Source: Siphonodentalium dalli (lineage: Eukaryota > Mollusca > Scaphopoda > Gadilida > Siphonodentaliidae). Taken from it: a DNA stretch of 64,000 nt. The stretch is from positions 5,947,512 through 6,011,511 of the forward strand of contig CP136064.1 of NCBI GenBank assembly GCA_032622095.1. The letters run 5' to 3'. The notes under the pieces were generated by a model. It searched no databases. It was not told the DNA's origin and saw nothing but the letters and a program-made list of their open reading frames with translations. Below, piece by piece: positions 1-13,400 of this stretch (within the stretch, counting starts at the first letter, position 1; every line of letters begins with the position of its first letter). The position numbers and the translations under genes were made by a program.

Positions 1-1590
1 ATACATTCAGGTATTAAGATTGACATCGATCCGTAAGTAAATAATACATTCAGGTATTAAGATTGACATCGATCCATAAGTATATAATACATTCAGGTAT
101 TAAGATTGACATCGATCCGTAAGTAAATAATACATTCAGGTATTAAGATTGACATCGATCCGTAAGTAAATAATACATTCAGGTATTAAGATTGACATCG
201 ATCCGTAAGTAAATAATACATTCAGGTATTAAGTTTGACATCGATCCGTAAGTAAATAATACATTCAGGTATTAAGATTGACATCGATCCGTAAGTAAAT
301 AATACATTCAGGTATTAAGATTGACATCGATCCTTAAGTATATAATATTTTCAGGTATTAAGATTGACATCGATCCGTAAGTAAATAATACATTCAGGTA
401 TTAAGATTGACATCGATCAGTAAGTAAATAATACATTCAGGTATTAAGATTGACATCGATCCGTAAGTAAATAATACATTCAGGTATTAAGATTGACATC
501 GATCCGTAAGTATATAATACATTCAGGTATTAAGATTGACATCGATCAGTAAGTAAATAATACATTCAGGTATTAAGATTGACATCGATCCGTAAGTAAA
601 TAATACATTCAGGTATTAAGATTGACATCGATCCGTAAGTAAATAATACATTCAGGTATTAAGATTGACATCGATCAGTAAGTAAATAATACATTCAGGT
701 ATTAAGATTGACATCGATCCGTAAGTAAATAATACATTCAGGTATTAAGATTGACATCGATCCGTAAGTAAATAATACATTCAGGTATTAAGATTGACAT
801 CGATCCGTAAGTAAATAATACATTCAGGTATTAAGATTGACATCGATCAGTAAGTAAATAATACATTCAGGTATTAAGATTGACATCGATCCGTAAGTTA
901 ATAATACATTCAGGTATTAAGATTGACATCGATCCGTAAATACATTCAGGTATTAAGATTGACATCGATCAGTAAGTTAATAATACATTCAGGTATTAAG
1001 ATTGACATCGATCAGTAAGTAAATAATACATTCAGGTATTAAGATTGACATCGATCCGTAAGTAAATAATACATTCAGGTATTAAGATTGACATCGATCC
1101 GTAAGTAAATAATACATTCAGGTATTAAGATTGACATCGATCCGTAAGTTAATAATACATTCAGGTATTAAGATTGACATCGATCCGTAAATACATTCAG
1201 GTATTAAGATTGACATCGATCCGTAAGTAAATAATACATTCAGGTATTAAGATTGACATCGATCCGTAAGTAAATAATACATTCAGGTATTAAGATTGAC
1301 ATCGATCCGTAAGTAAATAATACATTCAGGTATTAAGATTGACATCGATCCGTAAGTAAATAATACATTCAGGTATTAAGATTGACATCGATCCATAAGT
1401 AAATAATACATTCAGGTATTAAGATTGACATCGATCCGTAAGTAAATAATACATTCAGGTATTAAGATTGACATCGATCCGTAAGTAAATAACACATTCA
1501 GGTATTAAGATTGACATCGATCCGTAAGTAAATAATACATTCAGGTATTAAGATTGACATCGATCCGTAAGTAAAGAATACATTCAGTTA
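1..1590 (+). repeat. 43-bp array of the upstream TOP2 exon's donor junction (about 36 copies)
   Basis: Each unit contains ATTAAGATTGACATCGATCC followed by GTAAGTAAAT. In frame this reads IKIDIDP with the last codon split CC|G, exactly what exon 1 needs at its 5' end. Human TOP2 has a matching IDP here. The array is therefore the tandemly copied 3' edge of the exon just left of the window plus its splice donor. Copies are over 95% alike by eye. A few have lost the GT (for example near 75, 333 and 1394), and two units are shortened. Confidence 0.93.
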
Positions 1591-1632
1591 AAACTTCATT
1601 TACATGGAAGAAATATATCGCATATTACTTAG

Positions 1633-3836
1633 TTTTTTAGCTCAACTTACTTTGTAAGTTTGAGCTATTGCCATGGGTTGGCGTCCGTCGTCCGTGTGTG
1701 TCTGTGTGTCCGTCAACAATTTCCTTTGGCGCGGGCTACAGGTCGTATCTTTGGTCTGATCTTTATGAAATTTGTCATGAATGTTGACATTGACATGTAG
1801 ATGGGAAAGAGTCATTTTGGGGTCATTCGGCCAAAAAACATGGTCACTGGTGGCCATCTTGGATTTCAAAATTAAATCCATTGGCGCGGGCTACAGGCCG
1901 TGGGTTTGTGTCCGTCGTCCGTGTGTGTCTGTGTGTCCGTCAACAATTTCCTTTGGCGCGGGCTACAGGTCGTATCTTTGGTCTGATCTTTATGAAATTT
2001 GTCATGAATGTTGACACTTACATGTAGATGGGAACAGGTCATTTTAGGATCATTTGGCCAAAAAACATGGCCACCGTCAGCCATCTTGGATTTTACTCTT
2101 TGCATCACTAAATACTTTCGCACAGGCTACAGGTCGTATCTTTGGTCGGATCTTTATGAAATTTGTCATGAATGTTGACATGGAGATGGGAACGAGTCAT
2201 TTTGGGGTCATTCGGCCAAAAAACATGGCCACTGGTGGCCATCTTGGATTTCAAAATTAAATCCATTGGCGCGGGCTACAGGCCGTACTGTTTGTCTGAT
2301 CATCATATAATTTCTCATGAATGTTGACATTTACATGCAGATGGGAACGAGTCATTTTAGGATCATTCGACCAAAAAACATGGCCGCTGGTGGCCATCTT
2401 GGATTTTACTCTTTGCATCACTAAATCCTTTGACACATTTTACAGACCACATCTCTGATCCGATCATCACTAAACTTCATATGGATCATCGGGGTGACCT
2501 CTAGATTGGCACGAGTCATTTTGGGGTCATTTGGCCAAAAAACATGGCCGCCGTCAGCCATCTTGGATTTTACTCTTTGCATCACTAAATACTTTGACAC
2601 ACCCTACATACCACATCCCTGATCTGATCATCGCCAAACTCCATGTGGATCATCGGGGTGACCTCTTGATAGGAACGAGTCATTTTTGGGTCATTCGGCA
2701 AAAAAATATGGCCATTTTGGATTTTACTCTTTGTATGACTAAATATTTCTACAAAATCCATTAGCATGGGTTATAGACCGATCTGTTTGTTTGATCTTCA
2801 TGAAATTTGTCATGGATGTTGAATTTTCACACACCCTACAGACCGCAACCCTGATCCAATCATCACCAAATTTCATATTCATCATTGGGGTGGCCCCTAG
2901 TTGGGCACGAATATTTTGGGGTAATTCGGCCAAAAAACATGGCTGCTGGTGGCCATCTTGGATTTCAAAATTGAATCCATTGGCGCGGGTTACAGGCCAT
3001 ACTGTTTGTCTGATCAATCGGCCAAAAAACATGGTCGCTGGCGGCCATCTTGGATTTTACTCTTTGCATCACTAAATCCTTTGACACATCCTACAGACCA
3101 CATCCCTGATCCGATCATCACTAAACTTCATATGGATCATCAGGGTGACCTCTTGATGGGAACGAGTCATTTTTGGGTCATTCGGCAAAAAAATATGGCC
3201 ATTTTGGATTTTACTCGTTGTATCGGGTTGTATGACTAAATATTTCTACAAAATCCATTAGCATGGGTTATAGACCGATCCGATCATTATGAAACTTGTC
3301 ATGAATGTTGATATTGACATGTACATCTTGTCTTACTTAGACATTTCAATTAGCACCTTTCCTAATTCCTCCATTTACTGTCAACCATTAAATTATTCCC
3401 CTACCTAAGTTGAGCTACAGTGTCATTGACACTTTCATTTGGTTTCCATCTGATAAATCCATTAGCATGGGTTATAGACCGATCTGTTTGTTTGATCTTC
3501 ATGGATTTGTCATGGATGTTGACATTGACATGTAGATGGGAACGAGTCATTTTGGTGTCATTCGGCAAGAAAACATGGCCGCCGGTGGCCATTTTAGAAT
3601 TTACTCTTTGCATCACTAAATCCTTTGGCACACCCTACATATCACATCCCTGATCCGATCATTATGAAACTTGTCATGAATGTTGATATTGAAATGTACA
3701 TCTTGTCTTACTTAGACATTTCAATTAGCACCTTTCCTAATTCCTCCATTTACTGGCAACCATTAAATTATTCCCCTACCTAAGTTGACCTACAGTGTCA
3801 TTGACACTTTCATTTGGTTTCCATCTGATAAATCCA
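1633..3836. repeat. Degenerate 150-250-bp repeat block (CATGGCC...GGCCATCTTGGA)
   Basis: Successive imperfect copies share GGCGCGGGCTACAGG, TTTGTCATGAATGTTGACAT, GGGTCATTCGGCC and GGTGGCCATCTTGGATTT. A block of about 160 bases (3300-3452) is repeated at 3674-3836. The left edge TAGCTCAACTT and the later AAGTTGAGCTA are inverted ends. Short open frames here are by-products. A related fragment is at 54658-54870. Confidence 0.85.
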
Positions 3837-4054
3837 GTCATAGTATTTGATCAAACACCAAACTTGGCATATGATTCTACATACACATACCTGGTATTGT
3901 TTTTCTTTTGTTTTTCAAATGCAGTTTGAAACAATCCAACATGTGAATTATTAATTAACAATTAAATGGCAGTGTTATTGTTGCAATTAAATATTATTGA
4001 CTGTTCTTAAAAAATACTGAATAGAAGGCTTTCGTAAAAAGAATGAAATTCAAT
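3837..4054. other. AT-rich intron sequence, nothing recognised
   Basis: There are no coding signal, inverted repeats or family members here. It leads into a 35-bp tandem repeat. Confidence 0.6.
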
Positions 4055-4240
4055 GGATAATAATTGTATTTAGCCCAGTTTAGCAAATACAATAATAATT
4101 GTATTTAGCCCTGTTTAACCATGACAATAATAAATGTATTTAGCCCTTTTTAGCCATGACAATAATAATTGTATTTAACCCTGTTTAGCCATGACAATAA
4201 TAATTGTATTCAGCCCTGTTTAGCCATGACAATAATAATG
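4055..4240 (+). repeat. 35-bp tandem repeat (5 copies) before exon 1
   Basis: Copies of AATAATAATTGTATTTAGCC plus TGTTTAGCCATGAC run to about 25 bases before the exon 1 acceptor. They contain no exon sequence. Confidence 0.9.
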
Positions 4241-4264
4241 ACAAAACTATGGAATGTCTTTTAG

Positions 4265-4410
4265 GGAGGCCAACAAGATAAAGATATGGAACAATGGTAA
4301 AGGAATTCCTGTAGTCCACCACAAGACTGAGAAGATGTATGTACCGACACTCATCTTCGGTCATTTGCTCACATCCAGTAATTACGATGACACACAGAAA
4401 AAAGTTACTG
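4265..4410 (+). CDS. TOP2: TOP2 exon 1 of window (GHKL ATPase)
   Basis: The acceptor CTTTTAG precedes the exon. Its first base G completes the Pro codon begun by the upstream exon (CC|G), so it starts in phase 2. The exon encodes IKIWNNGKGIPV, the Bergerat-fold glycine motif, then MYVPTLIFGHLLTSSNYDD. It ends with the first base of a Gly codon before donor GTCAGT. No repeat array follows this donor. Confidence 0.96.
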
Positions 4411-7400
4411 GTCAGTATACACTTTTATCACATAATTTGGCCATAAAAGCGGTTTCATAATTATCGATAAGAGACACGTTTAATATCAGCGCGTGCGATG
4501 ACGTCACATCGTTCTTCAAATGACTTGCGATCGCTGCGGTTTTTATCGTTGTTTTCGATGGATATTTCGCATTGCTTCGCGTTTATTTGATCATGTGATA
4601 AAAAGTATCTCACACTCGTCCACTAAATTCTATTTGAGCCTCGGTAAACCTCGGCTCAAATCGAATTTAGTGAACTCGGTTGATAAATTCCGTATAAAAT
4701 AGAAACTCATGTGAGATCCTCTATATATGTACCGCAGTTACAAAAATGTCAAAGCTAGTTTTATAGCCAAAACAAGCCTTGAAATAGGGTGTCTGTCATT
4801 TGCAGAATGAGGTCCCCCAGAGGGTGAATTTGGTGATGCTACCCCGCATAGCGGGCTAGCATCACCAAATTCACCCTCAGGGGACCTCATTCTGCTTACA
4901 CCTCAGCAGAATGAGGTTTCCAGAGGGTGAATCTGGTGATGCTAGCCCGCTATGCGGGGTATCATCACTAAATTCACCCTCTGGGAACCTCATTCTGCAA
5001 ATGACAGACACCCTTGAGCCAGAAATCTGAAGTTCAAAACTATTTTCTTAGTTAACCTTATCTGCTCTGAATTATACTCATTAATACTTGATAAATAATA
5101 AGATGCTCTTGTAAGTGACTTTTTATTTTTAATTGAAGCAGATTACTGTAGGATGGGAACTCATCATATACATCAAATATATCTCAATGTACGATTCAGG
5201 TTCAATCCGCTTTTTAATTATGTTCATTGTATCATATCATCTCATAATTTTTGGGTAAAATAGTAAATCCAATCTTGCCCTCAAACTGCATATACTGACT
5301 GTCATAACATCATATTTTCTGCGTTAGGTATACTACTATTATTAGATAGCAGATTTTTTTTTATATAAACTAATCTGAATCCTGCATTCATTTTCAGTAA
5401 ATGTATTTATGTGTGACATGTATTTATGTGTGACAAATTTGCTGTAAATTTACAGGTGGAAGAAATGGATTCGGAGCAAAGTTGTGCAACATTTTTAGTG
5501 ACAAGTTTGTTTTAGAGACATCAGCCAAGGAGTACAAAAAGTCATTCAAACAGGTGAGTTAATCAGTCAAGGTGTACAAACAGTCATTCAAACAGGTGAG
5601 CTAATCAACCAAGGTGTACAGACGGTCATTCAAACAGGTGATCCAATCAACCAAAGTGTACAGATTGTTATTCAAACAGGTGAGCTAATCAACCAAGGTT
5701 TAAAAATGGTCATTTAAACATCTGAGCTAATTAACCAAGCAGTACAAATTATATTCAAACAGGTGAGCCAAACAGGTGAACCAGTATATTTATAAATTTG
5801 ATTGTTTCTTGATGTTCAGTAATAAAATACTTTGTATATTGCTCCATTAAATGCCCTTTTAACATTTATTAATTATACGCCCTTTTTTAAAATCGTGTAT
5901 TGCTTTTTGTCTGTTCATCTGACCACTATAGGTGGGTACATGTATTATTATTTTTGTCTGTTCATCTGACCACTATAGGCGGGTATTATTATTTTTGTCT
6001 GTTCATCTGACCACTAGAGGCGGGTATTATTATTTTTGTCTGTTCATCTGACCACGATAGGCGGGTATTATTATTTTTGCTTATCAGTCCATTATTCTAA
6101 GTACCTGGTATCCAGACGTTGCATTTTTTAACTGGCCCCCATAAACAGCCCATGTGTTTGGTGTTTGTGGGGCCTTCTAGCACTTAAACTATCTTCATTC
6201 ATGATATGGATCTACTAGTGCTTGGAAAGTGTTAGATTTATTAAAAAATTACAAAATGTGAAGCCTGCTGTCTCGTGTCTTGTTATGTTTGTACTGTTTT
6301 AAATTTCCAGACATGGCAAGAAAACATGACAAAAACAAAAGAGCCGACGATTTCAGATGACAAACACGAGGACTTTACCTCAATTACGTTCTATCCAGAT
6401 CTCTCTAAGTTTAAAATGGAGAAACTAGATAAAGATATCGTGGAATTATTCACACGACGTGCTTATGACATTGCTGCTGCCTCTAAGGGAGTCAAAGTGT
6501 TTCTAAATGGAAAGCGACTGCCTGTAAGTATAGGCCACAAAATATGGTGCTGGTCATTTGCAGAATGAGGTCCCCACTCAATGGGCTAGCATCACAAAAT
6601 TAATCTCTGGCGACCTCATCTGCTATGGGAGACATAGACACAGATTTTAACCCTTTACCCAACAAACCGGCCAAAACCGGCCAAATAAAGCTTCAACATC
6701 CTAAAATATCTTCGGTCTGTCTCAATAGAACCATACAAATATGGATATCATTGGAACCGGCTCCTTGACCACATTGTGATAGTTACAGTTATGCCCTGTG
6801 CCAATGCATTCTCTTATATATGCGAGTCGACCATAGGTCGCCTCGCATATATAAGAGAATGCATTGGCCTAAAAAAAATCTTTTTTTAACACTTTTTACC
6901 ATTTTTTCTTACATTCTTTAACAATTTTATAATTTGTAATGTGTTAAGCCAATGCATTCTCTTATATATGCGAGACGACCTATGGTCGACTCGCATATAT
7001 AAGAGAATGCATTGGCACAGGGCCGTTCTGTTGGGTAAACGGTTAAAGATCCCAGATGATGATTTGCTCCCATTGGGCACCTCTAATATGCATTGTGTCG
7101 TCTGCTAATTTGGGGATATAGATAAACTAAACTAAAAAAGAAACTTTCAAAAGAAGTTTCTAAAAAAACTTGTTTAATAATTTGATATAAATAAAGATAT
7201 TTTCCAGAGAAGAAGATGAGGCTTAAGCAGAATGAAGTCTCCAGAGGGTGAATTTAGTGATGCTAGCCTGCTGTGCTGGGTAGCGTCACTAACGTCACCC
7301 TCTTGGGACCTCATTCTGCAAATGTCCAGCACCATATGGTGGAGCCTGTGATTATTTCACAATCTTCAACCAAAATTATTAGCCATAATTGCCCTCAAAT

Positions 7401-10400
7401 CACTTAATTTATTTCCATCTTGTAAATGGTTAATTTGCTAATAGACAAACAAGGTAACTCTAGCACAATTTATGTTTTATAAACATCCTTTAACCCTTTC
7501 ATGACTGCTTACTGAAATTTGCTAAATCCATGTGCCAATGCATTCTCTTATATATACGAGTCTCCCATAGGGAGCCCCGCACATATAAGAGAATGCATTG
7601 GCCTAACAATATTTACCTTTTCGGTCTTCACCATGTAAGCCAGTACGTTCTCTTATATATGCGAGGCTTCCTATGGGAGACTCACATGTATAAGAGATTG
7701 CACTGGCACATGATCTTTTATGCTGCACCAGCGCAGCTCCTGTCGTGAAAAGATTAAAGTGATGTGAAACACCCCGGTATGGTGATCAAATAGAAATTGA
7801 GAATAATCTTGTTCAATGAAGTAATTTTTAGAATTATTATATCCAAATAGACAACAAACACAGTCATTCTTGTATATTAAATAAATGCAGTGACTCTCGG
7901 TGGCGAAATCGTTTTCGCGAGTTTATCGCCGATAGATGCGTTCGAATCAAGTATTAAATATTTACAACTTCGTGTTGTTCAAACGATGTTTTCTATGGAG
8001 TGGTATGATCGATTTGCTTCAAATTTTTGGCGATGTTATTAGAATGTTACATTCCTCCAGTTGGCATAGCACCCGATTACTAACTTATCAGTTTCACGCA
8101 CCCGAATAAGTATATATTATGTCTTTAAAAGCAAACTCTTTTATGAAATAGATTTTATAATAATGGTCATTTGCAGATAAAATGCTTCAAGGACTACGTA
8201 GAAATGTTCATTAAAGACAAGACGGATGAAACAGGATCAAACCTTAAAGTTGTTTACGAGAAAGTAAATGAGAGATGGGAGGTGGCTGTTACCGTCAGTG
8301 ATAAGGGTTTCCAGCAGTGCAGCTTCGTCAACAGTATTGCTACCACAAAAGTAAGTCCTTTTTGGAAAATATTAACGGAAAATGTTTTAACATTCAAATT
8401 GCAGCTGGGAATTAGGATTCTTCATCAAGCCTTGAAATAGTGTGTCTGTCATTTGCAGAATGAGGTCCCCAGAGGGTGAATTTAGTGATGCTATCCCGCA
8501 TGGCGCGCTAGCATCACCAAATTCACCCTCTGGGAACCTCATTCTGCTGAGGTGTAAGCAGAATGAGGTCCCCAGAGGGTGAATTTGGTGATGCTAGCCC
8601 GCTATGCGGGATAGCATAACTAAATTCACCCTTTGGGGACCTCATTCTGCAAATGACAGACACCCTATTTCAAGGCTTGTTCATATATTAACCTTATCAC
8701 TGCGAATGACGTTATGATGTCGAGCGCTGGCCCGATGACTTAATGGCCATTTTCCGGACGCAAAATATAACTGGAAAATCATGAAAACCATAAAACTGAC
8801 TCAGTCAAAGATTATTATCATTCACAACCGTGGAACATCATACAATGTTTGAAACTCCAAGATACAGTTGGTCCGATGCACCAATCTCTGAGTTCCAGTT
8901 ATGAATAATGGCCACTGCTAGTGTGCTTAAGTAGGTCCGTACTCAGTACAGACGTATAGCACACGGTGTGACATTGTATGTCCTTACTGAGTACTGAAAA
9001 GAGGGTAATCCTTCCATGACTGGAGATTACTGACATTTTGTGAAAACCCTGTGCCAATGCATTCTCTTATATATATATATCAGAGAGTGCATTCGCCTAA
9101 CAATATTTACCTTTACCTTGTAAGCCAGTGCATTCTCTTATATATGCGAGTCTCCCATAGGGTGCCTTGCATATATCAGGGAATGCATTGGCATAATAAT
9201 CATACTTTGACCTTGTAAGATAGTGCATTTTATTATATATGCGAGGCTCCATATGGGAGACTACCATACATAAGAGAATGCAATGGCACCAGATCTTTAA
9301 TGCTGCACCAGCGCAGCTCTCGTCATGAAATGGTTAATGGTATGAATCCCAAACATAATAATTTCAGTCAGAACTCTTGACAATCTTAATGCTTCACAAT
9401 CATTTTGGCATGCTTGTTTGCGATTGAATTGATTGTATGATGCAATGTTTCATTGGTTTTCAAGGACATCCGAAGACTGAGGAACAGGACAAATATTTTA
9501 CCTGTATATCAATGATTTTATATTTTGGTTCCTATTTCCTGTATTACTAGTATGTATTAAATGCAGTTGAGGTAGTTTATGTTGAATTTGACTCACAATT
9601 ATGATTAATTAGTCATTAATGCACATTTTGCATGCATAATTTTATCATTTCTAGGGCGGAAGACATGTTGATTACGTTGGCGACCAAATTATTGCTAAAC
9701 TGATTGAAATTGTTAAAAAGAAAAACAAAGGTGGTGTCACCGTCAAACCATTCCAGGTAATTGAGCTTATAACTTAGAATTCCTTATTGTACCCCATTTC
9801 TAGCTCAGGGACTCCCAAAGTCTGTACATAACCCAAGACACACCAAGATATACTAAGAATAAACTTATCCTAGTCTCTACTAACCTGTCTACCATGTCCC
9901 CTACCCTGGTAAATTTATTCTGATCTGACTGAACACTGATATGTGAGCATCTATTTTGTGTGATTAGCATAGTAGTTTGCACATACAGTAGAAATAAATT
10001 CTAACTTTGAATCTGTAAACAGTGCTTCAAATTTATAAAATTTTGAATTGCTGGAAAAGGGCTGAAATGTTCAACTGGTCACCACGATTGTGACCGGTCA
10101 TGAAAATTGCATGATTATAGCAAAACTAATTGTAGCAAACACACATGATATCAGGGTTAACACACCTCAGTCAAAGTGAATTGTTTGGGACATTTTTCCG
10201 CCAAGGAGAAGCCCTTCAACTGAACTATATGGATTATTATCCGCGGCCTTGTGTTATCAGGAGGGTTAAAATTTATTGTCCGTTTATTAGCCTACTCCGG
10301 TCAATCAGCGACTCCGGTCAATCAGTGCTCGGATTAGCTCACGCATGGATGCGTCCCGTGCAAATCTCGCTCTCTTAACAATTCATCTAGCCCGTTTTAT

Positions 10401-13400
10401 TTCTCTCCTTGGACCTATCAGACGTGGTTTTAACTAAAGGAAGTATTTCTCTATTGCGAGTTTATCAACTCAATATTTATTGTTGATCACAAACTTGCAA
10501 TTTATCCGTTGCTTACCCGGTCGTTTCATATTTATAAGTTCGCGCAGAAACTCTTCGTTTCATAGTATGCGCAACGCTATTTATAAATATTCCGTGTTTT
10601 TATCGACCCATTTTATCTATAAAAAAAAAAAAAAAAAAAAAAAAATTTGGAATTGGAATCGACAAAATCACGTTGTGAACTTCGCCATTGATGGCCATTT
10701 TGACAATGACTACAGACGCACATCGTTTACTTGTAGCGAACCTATTTTGCATTATTGTGCAACATATACGGTGGCATGAATCGTCCGATTTCTGAGTCCA
10801 CGTGGTACGGTATGCGAAGTCTCCTAATTTCGTGCTAACTATATTTCATGATGCCGACTTCTTGCTACGTTCATTTCATGTACACTACATAATCGTATCT
10901 GCAACAGCTCTGTTATTGCGCAGAAAGTTGGCCAGGACAGAAATGTCTCCTTTGGCGATAATTTACATGTATTAATAAACAAGATAGAACTTGTAATCCA
11001 ATGAAATTTCTTTTGCCTCAACTACTTCAATTGTAAGTTGAAGTTGAGCGACTGGAACTTAACCGACATTTGGTAAATGATTATCACAGAACATCATTGT
11101 ACATATACAACATGTCGTTATAATTAATTGTGCTTACCGATTAATTTTTGCATATCTTAGCTAGCCCGAATGTATTACTATTAACATGATGGCTCTTATT
11201 TGGATACTTGGAACGTCGCAAACGTTACATCGACTTCAAGATATTTATTTGAAACTCTGACTCTGTTCTTGCGATTCCATTTCCTTTCCCTCATTGTATT
11301 ATCGGAACAATCGTTAGAAACAATGAGATTATGTTTGTTATAACATATAGTATTATATGGCCTGTGTTCAAATAATGCTGTGTCTCTTGAATAGTCTCTT
11401 TCTTTACATGTCTGTCCAGTATTACTGACAGTGTCCGCTTGCTACTAATCGTGCAACTGGTTTGATTGGGGACTAGGATTATCTGACACAAGATTGGGCA
11501 CTAAGGATTTTCATTTCAAGTTCCAGGGCTCAAAATACATTTCATTTTGCGAGAATCAAATGCTGAATCATGTCAGTCATGAGGCACTGAAAATTGTAAA
11601 GTTTTGTGAGAATCATTACGGGAATCGATTTGGTGATTCTCGTCGAATCTTGAAGCCTGAGTTCCCATTGTCGAATGGCGATCTCCATCACTTCATATCG
11701 GTACTGTCGTTATTTCGGCGACAATTGTGTCTGTTTCTTTGCAATCACTCAATGTATTTTGCAGAATGGACTTCCCTGTTCGATGACTGCACAGATATGC
11801 AAATGCAGTAGCCTGAACCTTCAGCTATAGTTTGCTTAAATATCCAAGGATACTTCCGTCCGTGGTCAGATCTCTTTGGAGAAATTTGGGATGCGAGCCT
11901 TTGGCTGGCCTACTTGACAGTACTTGTGGCATGTCACCATATCCGTGTGACCTAGCATGGTCGCAGTGTTGAAATGATTCATTGGCTAGCCAGTGTCTCA
12001 ATAAATTTTCAGTCAACAATGTTTATACTTTTGATGATTTTGATGTTTGACATTTCCGCGTGTTCACTGTAACAAATAGATAACATCTGAACTGTTATCC
12101 TCAGATATTAGTGTTTGTAGATACATTCAAATTACGAATTTAAATGATACAAAATGGTGAGCTTAAAAACATGTATGGCCAGCCATAATTGTTCCATACT
12201 AGTACAAGGGTATCAGTGCCTCAAAGGCTCAATGACATACGAACTGACTATATCAATATGGCGTAAATTTTCACTGATACCGACATACTTCTGCGCTTTC
12301 AATCCGTGAATAGTCAAGGTGAACTACTATGCATTTATATTGTCATGTGCCCCCGATGCACTGTCAATAGCCTTTCCAACAGAGTCCATCACTTGGCTCT
12401 CTACCTTCTATTTCCACATAGAAAGATCAAATGTCAAATAGCCTTCACTCATGTATTAAGCACAGTTACAGGAAATGCATTTATATTGCGCAGGGCCGCT
12501 GCCACTATAATTTCCATCAGAGACCAACACATGGCTCTTTTCCTTCTATTGCCTCATATCCAATTGATTATCGGGCAAATAACAGAAAGGACAGCATTTG
12601 TATTGTCACACATATAAAGTGCAGTTACATGAACAGTGTTTCTATTTATATTGCGCACAACCACTGCAGGCCTGCGTATTGGAGGCGAACGACGGTTCGG
12701 TTCACCTGGAGGTTGTGAAATCTAGGTCGCGTCAAAGTTGTATGTGGCTCTCGTGATACTGAATATAACAGTTTGTGTACCTATGGGTACCTAAGCACAA
12801 CCAGACAACCGACAAATACGTTACGGCTTCAGATTTATTTTGCATTCGGCAGGCCTGCCAGTGCCAATTTCAAAAGAGTCCAAAACATGGCTCTTCTCTT
12901 TCTATTACTACGTATCCATGATTATCTGGTAAATAGAAAACCTATATGAATAACACAAATGAAAGCATTTGTATCATCACACATATAAAGCGCCGTTCCC
13001 AAAGAAGCCTTTATATTGTGCATGACCACTGCCCAGTACCAGTGACTGGCGGGGTGCTACCATCGTTGATTTGGAAAACAAATCTTCAAGGGCGAATGCC
13101 ACAGCTCCTGAGCCTTAGGGTGGGGAAGACTCATCATGTGCCACTAATAGCGCACCAGCCAACCAGACTTCAGTTCTTCCCAGATGTAACCGCAGCTCGA
13201 GCTCTCATTTGCTCTCGCAATTCAGAAGACGGATGTACTTGCGCCTGTATAATCATCAGTTGTGTTTTTCTCAAATTCAATGTCATTGTGGGATAGACCT
13301 CATAACATGCATGTTCCATGGCACTTTCACATTCCCATAATTTAACTGCGATGGGAACGATTTTATATATACCTTCCAATAGTTTAATATTGAATAAATG

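Noticed and set aside
1642-3653. Several overlapping 60-97-codon frames with a shared MATGGHLGF-type phrase
   Set aside because: All come from the degenerate CATGGCC...GGCCATCTTGG repeat read on both strands; no gene structure.
4254-4264. ATG at 4254 as a start codon for exon 1
   Set aside because: It lies upstream of the acceptor AG at 4263-4264. The exon continues an earlier part of TOP2, so it is intronic.
6647-7046. Hairpins in family A as microRNA or tRNA genes
   Set aside because: They are repeated in nine or more copies bounded by TTAA inverted ends, so a MITE explains them. No tRNA arm pattern was found.
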